Shown in pieces: positions 21,022-35,547 of a stretch of 64,000 nucleotides of DNA; position 1 is the stretch's first letter; every line of letters begins with the position of its first letter. Source of the stretch: Cordia subcordata (Eukaryota > Streptophyta > Magnoliopsida > Boraginales > Cordiaceae); NCBI GenBank assembly GCA_028554755.1, contig JAPTOF010000003.1:22814501-22878500 (forward strand). The letters are read 5' to 3'. The notes under the pieces were generated by a model, which was not told where the DNA came from, searched no databases, and saw only the letters and a program-made list of their open reading frames with translations. The position numbers were made by a program, and so were the translations under genes.

Positions 21022-24000
21022 GACAGACGAAGCCTATACATATACAGACACAGATAGAAAACAAAAGAAGAACTGAAAGACAGATTTTATTTTTCACAAC
21101 AAGGGAATTAAATTCAACTTTGGGAAAAATTCGACTAGTGGATCAATTAGTGGAGCCCGACTAATTACTTATAAATCTTAAGTGTATAACACCTATTTTA
21201 TACTAAATATCAGATAAATAAAGGGTATTAACTCAAGACAAAAAATTGGGATCAAATTCAAGTCATGAGTTGCATTTAACTTTAACTCTTATTATTAAAA
21301 CATTCATGAGCGATGAAGGCTAATACAAAGAGAGATGGGTCAACAAATATGCAACTCTTTTTCTAAACATTTTATGAAAGACGAAAGAGTAATAAAGGGA
21401 ATGGTATGTACCATCGAGGGTGTGGGATGGGACAAGATCGTATGGAGCGATTCAAGTCTTATAACCCCCTCACCAGCTCATAGTCATATTTCGTTTTGGC
21501 CCGTTCCTCAACTTCCCCACGTGTCCCCAGTGATTTAATGTGACATCTCATGAAAAAGCATATGCTAAAATTATATGGTTCGTCCTCCATTTTAGCTGTC
21601 AAAACGTTTATTTATTTATTTTTCCCTTTTACTTCTTTTTTCCCTTTCATTTTCTTGATGAGGTATATATTCTGTATTGTTTTTTTTAGTAATAAGTATT
21701 TGAATTGATTTTTTTTAAGAAAAAGTCAAAATTCTGAAAGAGCAAATTTTAGCATTCTTGAATGACTGACTTGCCAATTTTGGTTTGCAGTCTCTAGTTG
21801 GATGTTATCACTTGAACGATTAGTTGGATGGGTTTAGGGGATTACTTAGAGAAGATTTTAGAGAAGTGTCGGCCCTAGAGCAGTGTATTTATAAGCAACT
21901 TTGCCTCCATTTGAAAGAAAAAAAAAAAGCTAAAATTTTAAATATTCCAAAACTATATTTTTGAAATATAATTTTTTCTTAAAGTGAACCCAGAAGAACA
22001 CGCACTCTAGTTTCGCTTTGCTTTTGGGCGGTGAAACGGGTCTACTTTTCTACTTCTCCCAGACCATCTCATTTTGTGCTCGCAAAAAAGGTCATTATGT
22101 TTTTAGGTCAGTATTCAGGCGACGATCATTATTCATAAATTATAATTTATAGGCACGTTTTTTTTGTCTTTTTCTCAAATAGCATTTCTGTCCCTATCAT
22201 GAATCCACGACGTTGCAAAACTTTCCCACCACATGTTCCATGCTTATTAATATGCTGTCCGGGGTTAACCTTAGTTAGTTATTAATATTAATAATGGCTA
22301 TGCATTTGAATTGGGGTTAATTTAAAAAAGTTCTATTTTTGTCACTTGTTTTTAAATTAATTAATATTATTTTGAAAAGTTTAAATTAGTTATTAATATT
22401 TTATAAACATAGTTAAATTAATCTTTGATATTTTAAAATACTTATAATAGTCTTTATTAAAGTTTCACAAACTTATTTAAATTATTTCCCATTATTTTAC
22501 TCATTTTGGTAACTAGTTTAAGTTAATTTGGTAACTTTAAGGACTCATATGCATGATTTTAAAAACATTAGGGACTAATTTGACTATATTTGTAAAATAT
22601 CACTACCTAATTTAAACTTTTTTAAAATAGCAAGGACTAATTTAATAAATAATGTAATAAATCCAGGATTTGCAAATCTTGGATTTATAAATAAATTCTA
22701 TATTTTAAATTAATGATACCAAACATAAAAAATTAAATTTATAAATGAATTCCACAAAATTGCAGCTCATCAGCTTATCTCTCATTTGTACCGCTATATT
22801 TGGGATGTACGCATGCACTTCACTTCTATATATATGGTCTGGAACTCATGATATTAAAAATGGGTTTGAATATATTTTTTATTATTAACTTTAAATTTCA
22901 CTATATTATTTTTGTAATAATATTGTAAGGTTACTTGATAAAATTATATTTGTAATACAACTTTCTTTTTAATTCAAAAGTGCACCTCCAAATTAATGAA
23001 TTCTCATCACAAATGTATTTTAAATTTAATAAATATCCTATAATAACCTCTTCCATAATCTTTTAACATGCATGCCAAAGCAAGAATCCATTATAGTTGC
23101 ACTTTTTGACATGTCAATAGTTTGTCTATAGCTCTTATATAATATTTTTTACACTATAATAATCATATTTATTAATACTATCATATACATAGTATTTGGC
23201 TATATGAATTGAAGTCATCATCATATATGTACTTCTTAGTTATTAATTTAAGTGACCAACTATTCAACCCTTCAATTAAAGTTGCTGATGTACATTGTGT
23301 TTAAGATTAGTCCTATGCGTTGTATCATATAAAAAAATTAATAATATTTAACAAAATTAATACATTTTTATTTGATGTGTCAATTTAAAATATAAATTTT
23401 AATAATTACATATATATATATATATATATATTATAGATAGATAGATTTTTTCTCTTTAAACAAGATCAAAGATCGATTACATATTATGTACAACTAACCA
23501 ATCGATACTATACCCTATAGACCCTTACAGCCACAAATTCAAAATGATGTTGGTCTAAAGTCCCATATGCAAATAATGTAAAAGCTAGGAGACATCTTCA
23601 TGTGCAAAACCAATAATAAAACAAACACACTGGAGAGAAGTGTCAGGTGTGGGAAATCGAAGTGTACTGAAACTCAGCTGATCCACAAACGATGAAAGTA
23701 CCATATCATATTTGGTTTATGTGATTAGGTGATTGTCATCTAAATTCTAAATTTACGTATTAAATGTTACCTAGCTTTTATTTTATTTTATCAAGTATTT
23801 GGTGAAAGAGAATTGAAATATTATCAAGTAATATATAGCAATCTTCGAGCTATATGCAATGGTGACGACCCTTCTGGTTTGCTTAAATAAACACCGAAAC
23901 CTAATAATTAACATCCCTCTGCGCTTTCTGCAATGGTAGGGGGACCGGTGTAGTTATCAGGTGTAGTCACCATTAATATATCATACGAAGAACTTACCGC

Positions 24001-24779
24001 TGTGCTTCCTTGCCTCCAGAGGAGGCAAAAGCGAGATTCTAGAGAAAGCTGAGAAATAAAATTAAGAGTTTGCATTGCACCTTCTTGTGGTTAAAGTGTA
24101 TCAGACCCACTTATAATAAAAAAAAAATCACTCAAGATTTCCTTTAAAGTTCATCAAAAAGTGTATCGCAACCCCTACCATTAAAAAGTCTATTACTTTT
24201 AACTCTAATTACATTGAAAGCACCCAAATTGTAGGTTGTGGGGATTTTTTCTGTCCAAATTAATTTTGTTGGCTTCTCTTTCCAACAAAAATTCCCACCA
24301 CATGTAATTTTAAATTAACAAAAATTAATCTGGACTAAAAAATTCCCAGGCAACTTGGATGCATACAATGCAGTTATGGTTCAAAATAACAAATTTTTTA
24401 ACGATAAGGGAGTCCGATATACTTTTAATGGATGATAAAGAGGGAGGTTATGAAGAACATTTTATATTATAGGAGAGTCTGATACATTTTTTACGGAGAT
24501 ACATTTTTGATGGACTACAAAAAGTCTTTAGTAATTTACCCTAAAATTAATTGATCATTGCAGCTTGTAGTATAGTGCGTATAATCTCAACATAAACATA
24601 ATGTTTTCATTGAAGGAAAGAACACTCTCATTTGAGCTTCGTCAGACTCGCACAATATTAATATTAAATATCAAAAAGTATAATTTCAACAGCATTAATA
24701 TGACATGACATTGATGGTCATGTTTACCATCTTCAAACTATAATTGATGGCATCATACTTGACTGATCCACCTCAAGTT
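21022..24779. other. intergenic between GDSL copies; holds duplicated 3' flank
   Basis: No gene seen. 22.22-22.34 and 23.52-23.77 kb repeat the 3' flank of copy 1 (see 11200-13668). A (TA)n run lies at about 23409-23431. The rest is AT-rich and unremarkable, apart from several short GGACTAATTT-type words near 22.36-22.66 kb that are common in decayed plant repeats. Confidence 0.6.
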
Positions 24780-27700
24780 TCAGAGTTGAGCTAGGCGGCG
24801 AATGTCGAAAGGGTAAGCATCAGATGACTTTTGAGCGCTGTATGATCTCCTTCCAACTATGATATTTGCAGCTTCGCTTGGATGGAAAGCATCCCAGAAT
24901 AAATGTTCATCTCTGTTTTGGCATGGATTTTGGAAAGGAAGACAAGTTATTTGGCCATTGTTCCGCCCCACACCACAGCATCCGGCATTTGTCACGGTAA
25001 AGCCTGATATCGAAGTCAAAAAATATCCATCAATTTGAGTAGTATTTATCTCCTTGAAAGAAATAGATGTAAATGCGAGACTTGCTCATGTCTTGGGTTC
25101 GAATCAGTCCAAAAACTAATTTTTTTTTGGGGCCAATTTTAGTAGGTCTTGTAACTAATTAAATTTGACCATGAGATCACATCTCCAGGTTATGAACCCT
25201 TAATGTGACCCTAGACGACCCTCAACTTGGTGAACGGCCCTATGCTAAAGTTCAACTCAGTAAAGCCCTCTTTCTGGAACACTTTAAAGTAATATTAAAC
25301 AGAAGAATTGGTTTTCAATTGAAACATGTCTCTATAGAATTTAATGAGTGTGCAGATTAGTTGGTAAATACAAGCCTTTAAAAACCTATTGGTTTTTGTC
25401 GATGAGATTACTAGACAACTCAAAGTCTTTTTAAAGAAAAATAAACGAGGTGAAACTTTATATAGAAGGGGTAATCATATAATTGGTCTAGACCTCCATT
25501 AAAAAAAAAAAATTAAAGTAGGGAAGATGTAGTGAATAAATACCAAAAGCTGAGGGATTGTCAATTAGATCCTGGAAAATCCCATAAGCATTGATGTAAA
25601 TGAATTTTGCGTCAGGTAGATTGGAATTGAGTTCATTGACGAGTGCCTTGAGCTGATTGTTGAATATCTGGTTAGCATCGTTGATCCTCTGGACGCATGT
25701 TTTGCCGTCAGGACTGTTTTGTGCCAATTCATTTGGACTGCACCCTATCTGACCCACTCCAATCAAGACAAGCTTCCTCGCACCATTTTGGTACAGTGTC
25801 TACACATTGCCACAACACATCCAAATTATGTCACATTTCCTGTTGTTTTCATAATTAATGTGGTGGACCAGAAATAAATTGGATGATATCGATGATTAAA
25901 GCAGAAGCTCAGTTAACAATTAATTAGCTAGTAAGGATCATCTCGTGATATTATGTCCGTGTGCTTCGCATGAGGGGGTACGTTTGAGCTATTTTTTTAA
26001 ATAAAAAAGCATCTGTGCAATTTTTAACAAAGCCACAGTGGGGTGCTGTGTGTTTTTCGCTCAATAATTTATTATAAGATATAAAAAATAATCCCACAGA
26101 AGTCGCGTAGCGCACAATTGCTGTTACATAGAACTCTGGTGGGTGTGGGTGGCGGTGGACAAGTTTTGTGGGGGTTGGGGGGGGGGGGGTTGCGGGGTTT
26201 GCGATTCTAAAAAGTGCAAGGTGTTGGTGTATTTTAATCAAACTACAAAATTATTGTTTAATAATTATGAGCTATTTAAATCTTTTTCCTTTTGAACCTA
26301 ACTTATAATATCATAACATTATGTATGTCAATGCATCCCTTGCGATTAACAATTGGACACAACATGCTAAATTTCACATATAAAGTGGAGACGAAGTAAA
26401 GTAAAACATTTTAAGTTACGCACCCTTATTTGCTCGGCGTATTGTTGAATCAGAACCTGAGCGTACTGCTCAGGTGTGTATTGCCTGCTGCTTGAGTAAT
26501 AAAGTGGCATGAAATAGTTATTGAGATAGTCATTGCTCCCCATTCCAACTGAATATATACACTTGCTAAGATAGTTTGCAGCACTGTCTTCATCTCCTAG
26601 TATGTTAACCAGTTGCTCCACTGTGGTTTTGTAATTGTTTACTTGTCCGGCAAAACTAATCCGGCCACCCTATCAGAATTTTAATAACATAGATTAGCAA
26701 GACAAGAAAAAGCTAATGTGGTGTTCGCAACAAAGTCACTCGCAGATCAAACACAGTGTTTGTCAAGCAAGCCGTATTGCCTACACTATAGTCCATTTGG
26801 ATTGGCCCTTTTCATGCCTACACTATAGTCCATTTGGATTGGACCTTTTCATGAAGAAAGGAGTATCTTTCTTTTTCTTAAAAAGTCATATTCTTTTTGC
26901 AATTAGTATTTAGTTGTATCGGCAAATAACAAGTATTGTCCAATACTTAGAGGCAAGAGGGTCCAAAGCCAGTTTAGGTAACTAGAAGTAGGGAGATATG
27001 TCCAATCCATGTATAGAAGGTCAACCCTATCAAAGAAGGAAGTAAATCCATCTAAGACTTCATTAGTATGAATGTGTGCTTAGTTGAAGGAATCATGTCA
27101 AATCCCCCTGATTGAGTGAAAAATTAACCTATGATTTAGGGCTTAGGCGTCCTTATATAGGAAGAGAAGAACAACCATGAAAAAGGAAAAGATATCAACC
27201 CTATACACTTATTCTAATCCTAACTTCACCTATAGCCCTACTCTCTTACAAAGGGGTCTGGATCTATCCAAAGGGATAGGTTTAGATCCTACTTGTAGGT
27301 ATTGACATCTACATTAGCTTGGTTTTTGAAAAATTTGAAAAAAAACAAATTTGAAAAAATATAGAGAAACATGTTTTTGAAAAAGTCAATTCAAATAAGT
27401 CCTAAGCTAGCTTGTCAGAGATTCATTAGCAGAGTTTTAAGTACCAATTGCCGGCCTGTTTCTTCTCTAATCCCCGCAGCTGCAGAAGCATAATTTACTC
27501 CTCTGAGTATGTCTTCACCCCTAGCAGTTGCATAGGGAGGAATATAATCCTCAAAGCCCAAAAGTTGTGCTGTACATGGCAGCAAAGGAAAATTAAGTCA
27601 ATGACATTGAATGGCATGAGTACATATAAATGGGCCTGTTTGGGCTTACTACTATAGAGAAATGCTAAATATCGCCTTATTTTTATTTATTATTTGTATA

Positions 27701-28999
27701 TTAAATTTGATCTTATTTAACCGAAATGAACAAGTTAAGAAACTCACCTCAAAAGATAAAAAGAGGGGGAGGGGAGAGTGTGTGTGTGTGTGTGTGTTGG
27801 GGGGTGTGTGTGTGTGGGGGGGGGGGGAGGTTGGTTGGGAAGGAAAAGGGAAAAGAATTAGATGGGCCAGTTTTGAGATATTCCTTTCTTGGGCTTTCAA
27901 CTGTTCATGGGCTCTATTTGAATCCTAAAATGGGCTTTACAGGAAGACTTTATGTGTATTTAAATTAAATATAGGTTCCATTTTGGTAAAGAAACACTTA
28001 TTATGTGTACTTAAATTAAGCACTTCTGAATGCAAGAAGTAATCTAGTATGTTAGATATATAAAAAAGATTCAAATCCAGAAGAACTTTCCATAGTCAGA
28101 ATAAAGCTTGAGGTATATGCATGTAATGTAAAATTTTTTAGAACATATTGCTTGATATGTAAACCTAGCTACTATCTACTTTCGACCTTTGCATTAAATA
28201 ACTAAAAGCAAGGATATACCCTTCGAACAAAATGGATGGCCTAATCATCCAATCATGCAGAAAGGTTATTGAGGAAAGAAAGACCAAGAGGTGAAAGAGA
28301 TAAAAATAACCAAGGGTAGTTTGGTGCATAAAACTCTTGTTATACGTTTATTTTAGATAATGATAAATTTAAAAAAAAACTGAAAAATACAAATAAATGT
28401 GACCTAGTTTAACATAATGCTTTATTATATATCTTGAGAATGAAATGTTCTTGCGTTTAACTATAATTCATTTTCATTTTTTACACCAACCACGATTAAT
28501 TATTTCAAAAACGAGAAATGAATATGACTGTTGACTTGATACACAGGTTTCTATACAGTCCACAAAATGCACTAATGAAACAACATGAAACAATTATTCG
28601 TCTTCATGCACATAATGTATAAACCATAGAAGAATAAGGAAACCTAAAATATCAAAAGTTTCAAATATATTATTAGCAATATTATAATGATACACACACA
28701 GAGAGACATATATATATATATATATATATATTTATCTTACCAATGACATCAACAGTGGTCAATCCATTGCAAAACCTTCCAGTTGGACCGCCAGGAAAAT
28801 CAATCCCATAAGGCAAGTAATTAGCTCTTGCCAAAGAATTGATATTGTTGTTATTCCCATTGTCCACCAATGAATCACCAAATATAAAGTAACAAGGCAC
28901 TTGAGGTTCTGCTAAAACCACATTATTATTATAAAAACTCATTACTAACACCACCAATGCACACACCACAACCCATCTGCAGTTAAGCTCAGCACCCAT
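24780..28999 (-). CDS. GDSL esterase/lipase, copy 2 (At5g45670-like)
   Basis: Paralog of the gene at 13669-20925, same strand and same five-exon layout. Exons in gene order: 28741-28999, 27445-27569, 26424-26669, 25544-25799, 24780-25003. They total 1110 bp (369 aa), all GT-AG and in frame. Exons 2 (125 bp) and 3 (246 bp) equal those of copy 1 in length. The signal peptide ends near residue 30 (VLAEPQ). Catalytic Ser43 lies in FGDSLVDNGNNN, with block III GMGSNDYLNN and the Asp333/His336 pair in WDAFHPSE. Exon 4 has the typical GVGQIGCSPNEL with Cys230 and a second Cys245 in GKTC, both absent from copy 1. It ends 24 codons sooner after the His motif than copy 1. A secreted acyl hydrolase is likely; substrate unknown. 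Confidence 0.92.
26780..26853. repeat. 37-bp tandem repeat in GDSL copy 2 intron 2
   Basis: Two units beginning CCTACACTATAGTCCATTTG, differing at one base (GGCCC versus GGACC). Confidence 0.9.
28707..28731. repeat. TA microsatellite beside 5' splice site
   Basis: (TA)n starting about ten bases into intron 1 of GDSL copy 2, directly after the donor gtaagata on the minus strand. Confidence 0.9.
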
Positions 29000-29179
29000 A
29001 TTAATTAACTACAAGAAGAATGTGAAAAAGCACTTATGAAAAAAGAAGAAGATAAAAGCAGAATGTTTGCAGAAAAAAAGTGGATGATGAGCAAATAAAA
29101 GAAGTAAAGGTGAAGCACTTGAAGCTTGCTCTTAAGGGCTTGTGGTATGTGTGATGAAATTAAAAGCATGCATATGCTT

Positions 29180-29190
29180 TGTATATATAG

Positions 29191-29251
<61 letters not shown>
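29180..29251 (-). promoter_or_regulatory. TA-repeat promoter region of GDSL copy 2
   Basis: A (TA)n run at 29199-29251 with a CTATATATAC-like TATA candidate at about 29180-29190 on the minus strand, some 185 bp upstream of the ATG. Which TATA word is used cannot be told. Confidence 0.4.
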
Positions 29252-29255
<4 letters not shown>

Positions 29256-32200
29256 GCAAGAGACAAGTTGACGAGAAGTCATTTAAGTCTGAAATCAATG
29301 GCTAATCTCTGAGCTTTTACAGATGGGGGGGAGGGGTTCGTTAGCTGCATTAAATTTCACGCGGACAAACTGTGAGATTCTACAGAGACCAGCAGCGGCA
29401 ATGCAGCAATTTTAATGGCCAATCTCTGAATTCTTTGCAAAATGCGCATGAAATTATATTTCCTCTGAACTTAAACCAGTCGGCAGAAAAAAAAAAGAAA
29501 AAGAAAAAACCTTTTCCTCTCTTTTTTTCTTTTTTTTTTTTTTAAATCTTTGTCAAAAACTAGTTGTAAATAGCCAGTCTTCACCATTTAATTTGTTACT
29601 TCTGACCACATAATTGATTCAGTAACGTGGTACCATTTGACTTTTGTCTCACTGTCGCTATCTATTTAAATCTGATCACTAATTGTAGTTTTCTGTATTT
29701 GTTCTTTTGCATGAATCTTTACATTATATATGAGAAACTTAAAAATTCAATACATGCATTTTTGCCTCGTAAAAAGGGAGTGAAGAGGTGATAGAAAATA
29801 TTACTTTTTTTTTAATATATATTAAAATTACATTTACACCAATTATGTTACTTTACAAGAACACCAAGTCCATGCAAGAAAGTGACAAGTATGCTACTTG
29901 TATATATAAAGGACTTCTGTGTAATTAGTCAATATATATAGCAATAATAGATGTGCTATAATTGATTAATGAGTATTGAATGGTAAGTTTGACTGCTGAA
30001 GTCACCATGTGCTTTTTTCTTGGTATCAATCTTCCGACATGATGCCATTCCTCTTCATGTATTCTTGTTTGGAAATGGGAGATGACTCTGTAATAAAAGA
30101 GGCAAAAATTATTGAGTTACAATATTAGTTATCACGGCACAGTTTCATGTCGAAAGTTCTAATTAGAATAGGGTAAATGCATTAGATCCTATGTGGTCTA
30201 TTATGAGTATACAATATTCTCTTGTGGTAAGTAAAAGTTTATGCACATCCTCTACTATTCATACTCCCCTAATACGTGTTAAAATTTATTGCAAAAAAAA
30301 ACATTAATAGTTTTACCCCACTCATTCAATTTTTTTAGGTTAAACATGTGCATAACAATTAACAAAAACAAAAATTCTCAAACACCCAAATGTCCATAAC
30401 GGTTAGATTAAAACGATAATGAAGAGTAATACAAGGGGTAAATTTGAAAAGTTATTAAAAATATTTCTGTTAGACCTTATTATTTTCATAAAATTTCCAA
30501 ATTAGTCCCCGAGTTTTTCCAAAGCGATTTCAATTTAGTCACAAAATTGATGAATCAATCTAAAAAATATAGAGTTGTAATGTGTTCAAAAGTATAATTC
30601 GTCCTTCCATTTATTTTTCCCTCAAATACCCAGGTTTAAATACTGAGAGATTGAATATTTGCTTATTGATTTTATATTATTAAGTACTTGAGCTTTGATT
30701 CTGCATGACAACCTCATTTAAAATTTTAAATTTGTTAAATTAAATTAGATTTGTTGTATTTATTTACTCTATTAAACACGTATAATTAAGAGAAAAACAG
30801 TTTTCAACACAAATGACAACTACTATTTTCACCATTTCTGTTTCTAAAGAAACTTGCCAAAGGCATCATTTATCAGGCTTTTAGTTACGAAGAGGAACTT
30901 CTTTTTGGAACAAAATAGTTACAAAGAGGAATGTTTCTTAAAGGTTGCTGCAAATAAGACAATGAAAATACTTCAAAACTGTATTCATTCTCTCTCTCTT
31001 TTTTTTTTATTTTTTTTGATGCCGTCATGAAACATGGCGATTAAAAAAATTGAAACTCTAATTAGAAAAGCTCAATTTGAAATTTTTTGAAAGGGTAAAA
31101 GTTTTAACTTCTCAAAAAGTTAACACTTTTCGAAAAGTAATAGAAAAGAAATACTTTTAAGAAAAATTAATTGATCTCTAAAAGTTATCGGGATCTAATC
31201 ATCTGGATTTCCTTTTTGCTATATATCATTACAAAATAAGCTTTAAAACTCCAATTACAACTTATTGATTTTAATTATTTTAGTTTTGTTCTAATTATTC
31301 CACCCACTAATTTTAATTAAATTTTAGTATTTGTTTGTTAACTTTTTTCTTTTTAATTCCCTTATCTTTATCTCCATATGATGAGGGTTCAATTTAATTC
31401 GACCTTCGTCAATCTATACATATTTCCCAATATAAATAGACAGGATTATAAAGTTAAATTGTGATCACGTCCGGGCTGTGTGATTGTACCACCATAACGT
31501 ACTTTCAGCTAAGATTTTCATCATGAAATGGATTAAAACTGACAAAATATGCAATTTTTCCCTTAATATTCCATTTGAATTTATTTTTGGTCAAAATTCT
31601 TTTAATTCAACTTCGATAATTGAGTTCCATTAGTTTAATTCTCTTCTATTCATCTTATTTCTTCCCCCCCCCCCCCCCTATACAAAGCTTCGAGCTAGCG
31701 AACACCCCCGAGTGGCTTGACCTCAATTACACAGCACAAGTTCACCCAAGGTACAGCACGACTTTTCGTCTCTTTGCATTTAATTTCACTGAACATATCA
31801 TTTGTAAGGTATGATTTTATTGAATTCGCAATTTGTTAAGACGACTTCTGACTATACATGTATCTCTTTTCACAGTGTACTATTATTGTCGTGTTAGTTG
31901 AGGCCTACTCATCTTTCCCGACTTAGCAGGATTTTGTACAAGTTTTCCTCCAGCTAAACGAAAGCTAACTTGCTCATAGTTAGCTTTTCATATTCGAATA
32001 CCATCATTTCATTGTTAATGCATCGCCACATACAATAATTAACAATATTCTTCTTCACTTTTTCTTAATTTTTAATTATTTATTATTTATTAGCTTTTCT
32101 TCTTTTGCTTTATGATATAATATCCACAAAAGTTTCCTATTTTCAAAATGCAATTTTAAACCAAAGACCTAGCGATCAAATGGTATGTTTCTCATATTTA

Positions 32201-33020
32201 GTGTGAGTGGTTTAAAAATCAATTCCAACTAATTATATATAATCAACCTCTGGGCTTCCTTGAATTTTTTTTTTTTAAATGCAGCTTTAGTTTTGAATAT
32301 TGAGGCAAATTAGTTATTCCCTTTTTTTGTTTATAATTTAATTAAAAAAATTCAGTTGATAAATATTAATAGTGATTCTTTTTGTTAATTTATCATAATA
32401 ATTTTATCAAGTAACCTTCTAATTGATGACATTCATAAATAAAATATAACAAAAGCTATTGAATAGGATAAGCAAGGACGATTTCTCGAGATGGATCCTT
32501 GTCTCATTCATTGAAAAATTGGAGTTAATGCACTCTCAATTAAGTCAAACTTCACCAAACACGATCCTGGTAATGGTACGGCGAATTTATTAAGCCAGCA
32601 TTAGCATAGGTGCGATGGCTACGCTGCACTCCAAAAATTTGGACGAAAGCACATCCAATAGCTTGGTTTGTAAAGCAGACAATTATTGATAATGGATGAA
32701 TTTGTAAAGCAGACTGTTTGATGTAAAACCTCGACTCTCAAGAATTTAAGCTTCCTACATCAGGGGAAGTATATTGTTCGTTTTATTCTCGTGTTAAAAG
32801 CATTAATCATTTCGTTTTCAAATCTTCTTGTATCCTCCATAACGTTATTAGAGATTCCCCCCCCCCCCCCTTTTCTAGAGAAAAGAGAGAAGGAAATGAC
32901 GTTATACGTTTTTATTTTGACAACAGAAACAAAAGTCACTAATAATATTAAGGTAACTAGTAATAACCGCTTTAGTTAAATAGTTCCTTTTTTCTGAATT
33001 TTGTTCACCCATTATGGACT
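29252..33020. other. intergenic, no gene seen
   Basis: AT-rich with homopolymers (C run at about 31665-31678, T runs). I checked the open frames on both strands: none has a domain or plausible exon structure. Confidence 0.55.
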
Positions 33021-33023
33021 AAA

Positions 33024-33246
33024 GGTTCGTTTGGATTGATTTTTTTCAAACGTTTTTTTTTAACAGATTTTAAAAAAAAAAATTTGAAAAGCTGAAAATT
33101 TGGCTTCTAAAAAAGTTGTATTTAAATTTTTTTTAAAATTTTATCTTTTTTAAAAGTTAAATTAAATAATTATTATAAATTTAATGTAATTTTTTTTAAA
33201 AAAAATACTTTTACGCAAAAAAAAAAAAATCAATCCTAACATGTCC
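33024..33246. mobile_element. Tourist-like MITE, family 2, degenerate
   Basis: Left end GGTTCGTTTGGATTGATTTTTT and inverted right end (AAAATCAATCCTAACATGTCC). The ends resemble the elements at 43785 and 53050. The body is poly(A)/poly(T)-rich. TAA-type flanks are present but the exact duplication is ambiguous. Confidence 0.6.
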
Positions 33247-33860
33247 TAAAAATCATCATCGAGCACTCAAAATCATAAATGGAACAATCCTGAAATCAAA
33301 GACCAAAAGGATACTTGATTAGAACGGCATTTATTATGCATGTGATTCTAGCCTCGGAGGCTCCTACCCTAATTAAAGCGGAGTTGTTGAAAAAGGACCC
33401 TCCCAAGAACTAGTCAACTTCAGAACTTCAAAATACGATATGAACATATATAGAAAAAAAAAAAAAAGGAAAATCAAATCAATCTGTTTGAGCAATTCTA
33501 TATCATCAGCTGAGGAGGTGTTGGGATCAATTCTCATTTGATGAGCTAATTTTTGAATAAAAAAAGTTGATAGCACATATTATCGCGACTATCAAAATCC
33601 AGCTAAATTCAAGTTTCTAATTAATCCAAGAGATAACGGGTTAACAATAAATCATTTCATAGTTTGACACGTAACGGAAAGATTAATTATTGGACTATTT
33701 CTCATTAATTATGTTAACTTTACTTCGAGACCATTATTTAGTCTTTGATTGTGCCATGTTCTACTAATTACCACAGCAGACCCTATTTCAACAATTATTG
33801 AGAGACAATGCAAACTTGTTATGCGATGCACGTTATGTGCCATCCAGTGGACCTCCCTCA

Positions 33861-33980
33861 GAGGGTGTTTGGCTTTGTTTATTTGATTTTTATAAGTGCC
33901 TAAATAGTAAAAAATAAGTGAGAGAGTGTTTTTTTTTATGTGCTTATAAGCATCCAAAATAAGCAAAGGCAAACACCTTT
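33861..33980. mobile_element. Tourist-like MITE, family 1 (120 bp)
   Basis: GAGGGTGTTTGGCTTTG at the left and GGCAAACACC then TTT at the right, with internal TGCTTATAAGC words. Flanks TCA and TTA differ at one base. Same ends as 9917 and 35548. Confidence 0.75.
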
Positions 33981-33983
33981 TTA

Positions 33984-35547
33984 GTCCTTTTGTTATTTAC
34001 TCCTCTCCCTCGGTGGGCCAATTGGGTCTTTAGTATTGCGTGGTATCAGGTTATCTTCACATGCAAATTGGGCCTGCAGTTTCTGGTTTGATGGAGACAT
34101 CTTTTTGGAAAAACCATCTTGCCCGAACCAAATTGACAGTAAAATGATAGTTTTTTAAGTGGTTTGATCGGTCATAGTTTTATTTTTTAAAAACGAAAAT
34201 GGGCTGTTTGGTTTTTGATTGAGTAGATTCATGATTCGAACAGAAACAGGCTGTTCAGTTTTTGGTTCAATTAGAAAATTGGGAGGAAAATCGCCAAAGC
34301 TGCCTATGTACACCTTGTTAGCGCAAATTTTGCATATATTAAATTAGTAGCTGATTGATTTATTTCCTTTCTTAGTTACGGAATTTTCCTTAATTCTTTC
34401 TCGTGTCTTGGACACCAAGTAAGTCTCTGTCTATATAAACATATGTATCCTACATGGTAAACCCATTTAGAAATATAAAACATATACTTGTAAATATATC
34501 TTTGCATTCTTTTGCATATTTCGATGTCTAGGCCCATTTTCTTGCATTTGTATGTGTAACCTGTTTTTGCTCTTTGACTCGTTTGAGCACTCTCTTGGGC
34601 TCGTTTGAGCACTAATTCTTAGTTCTTGGCCTTTTTTGATTCTTATTCTGAGTGACAATTGAGGGGATTGTTGAAATATATATATACCTATATTCCTTCC
34701 CACATAAAAAAATAATAAAGTCTAAGACCACTTCATAAAGATCCTGAACCGTTCTTCATATTAACCAATTAATTTTTAAGATAGAACACGAGCGATTCTT
34801 GCCACATCCCTAGCATTATTCATCTCAAAGTCAAATTTATGAACTAAATGGTCAAAAAGATCCTTGATTGATACACCGTTGAACAACTAAAACAAAAATT
34901 TTGAAAGCGCCTCATGAACGTTAGAGTCGCGCTATTATATATCACGGTAATAACAATGAAAAGCAGGCAGCAGGTTAAGAATTCTCTCAATTTTCAATTC
35001 TCTTATTATTCGTAAAATGAAGATGAATTATAAGTAGCGAGTTTTAATTTTTTGAAAGTTAATGTTTAATTGTATACTATTCACCTTATTTTGGTGAGAA
35101 GAGAAACATGAAAGGAGAGGATCGCAAAAAAATATTAATAGATCACGAATAAATAAAGTGCATCATATATTGATTTAAATCTTCTAATATCAAATACGCT
35201 ATCACATAGTGACTTGGTATAGCAGCAACAGTTGGAAGTTAGTTATGGCATTAATGAATATGCTAGACTCTTGTTCTGCATAGGGATTGCCTACCATAGA
35301 GAATAAAAATACACGGCAGTTTACCTAAATGCATGTGTGTGTATGTTAGTATGTGTGTTTTATATATGTTCAGACAACCAGACAGATGTAATTAAACATA
35401 AATCGTGCATGATATGTCACTACTTATTGCAGTAATGGGATATCATACCAGGGATACTGCGCATACGAGCTTAATTTCCAACATTGCTACAGAGAACTCT
35501 TGAAGTCGTGAAAAAGTGTGCGAACTGGTGAGTAAACTAAGGACTTA
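33984..35547. other. intergenic, no gene seen
   Basis: Includes a short direct repeat CTCGTTTGAGCACT (about 34577-34612). No coding support. Confidence 0.5.

Noticed and set aside
25060..25130. GGGTTCGAATC, a Pol III B-box-like word suggesting a SINE or tRNA
   Set aside because: No A box at the right distance upstream, no tRNA cloverleaf and no poly(A) or poly(T) tail with flanking duplications. It lies in an intron of GDSL copy 2 and could be a SINE scrap, but support is too thin.
25951..26241. 96-codon minus-strand frame with a proline/threonine patch
   Set aside because: Lies wholly within intron 3 of GDSL copy 2 and includes a G-run; no family match.
27662..27968. Overlapping open frames on both strands rich in Val-Cys/Gly or Pro-His-Thr
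   Set aside because: Produced by the (TG)n and poly-G tract at about 27778-27827 inside an intron; low-complexity translation.
31620..31814. Open frame with PPPPP
   Set aside because: The proline run comes from a C homopolymer; the remainder shows nothing recognisable.
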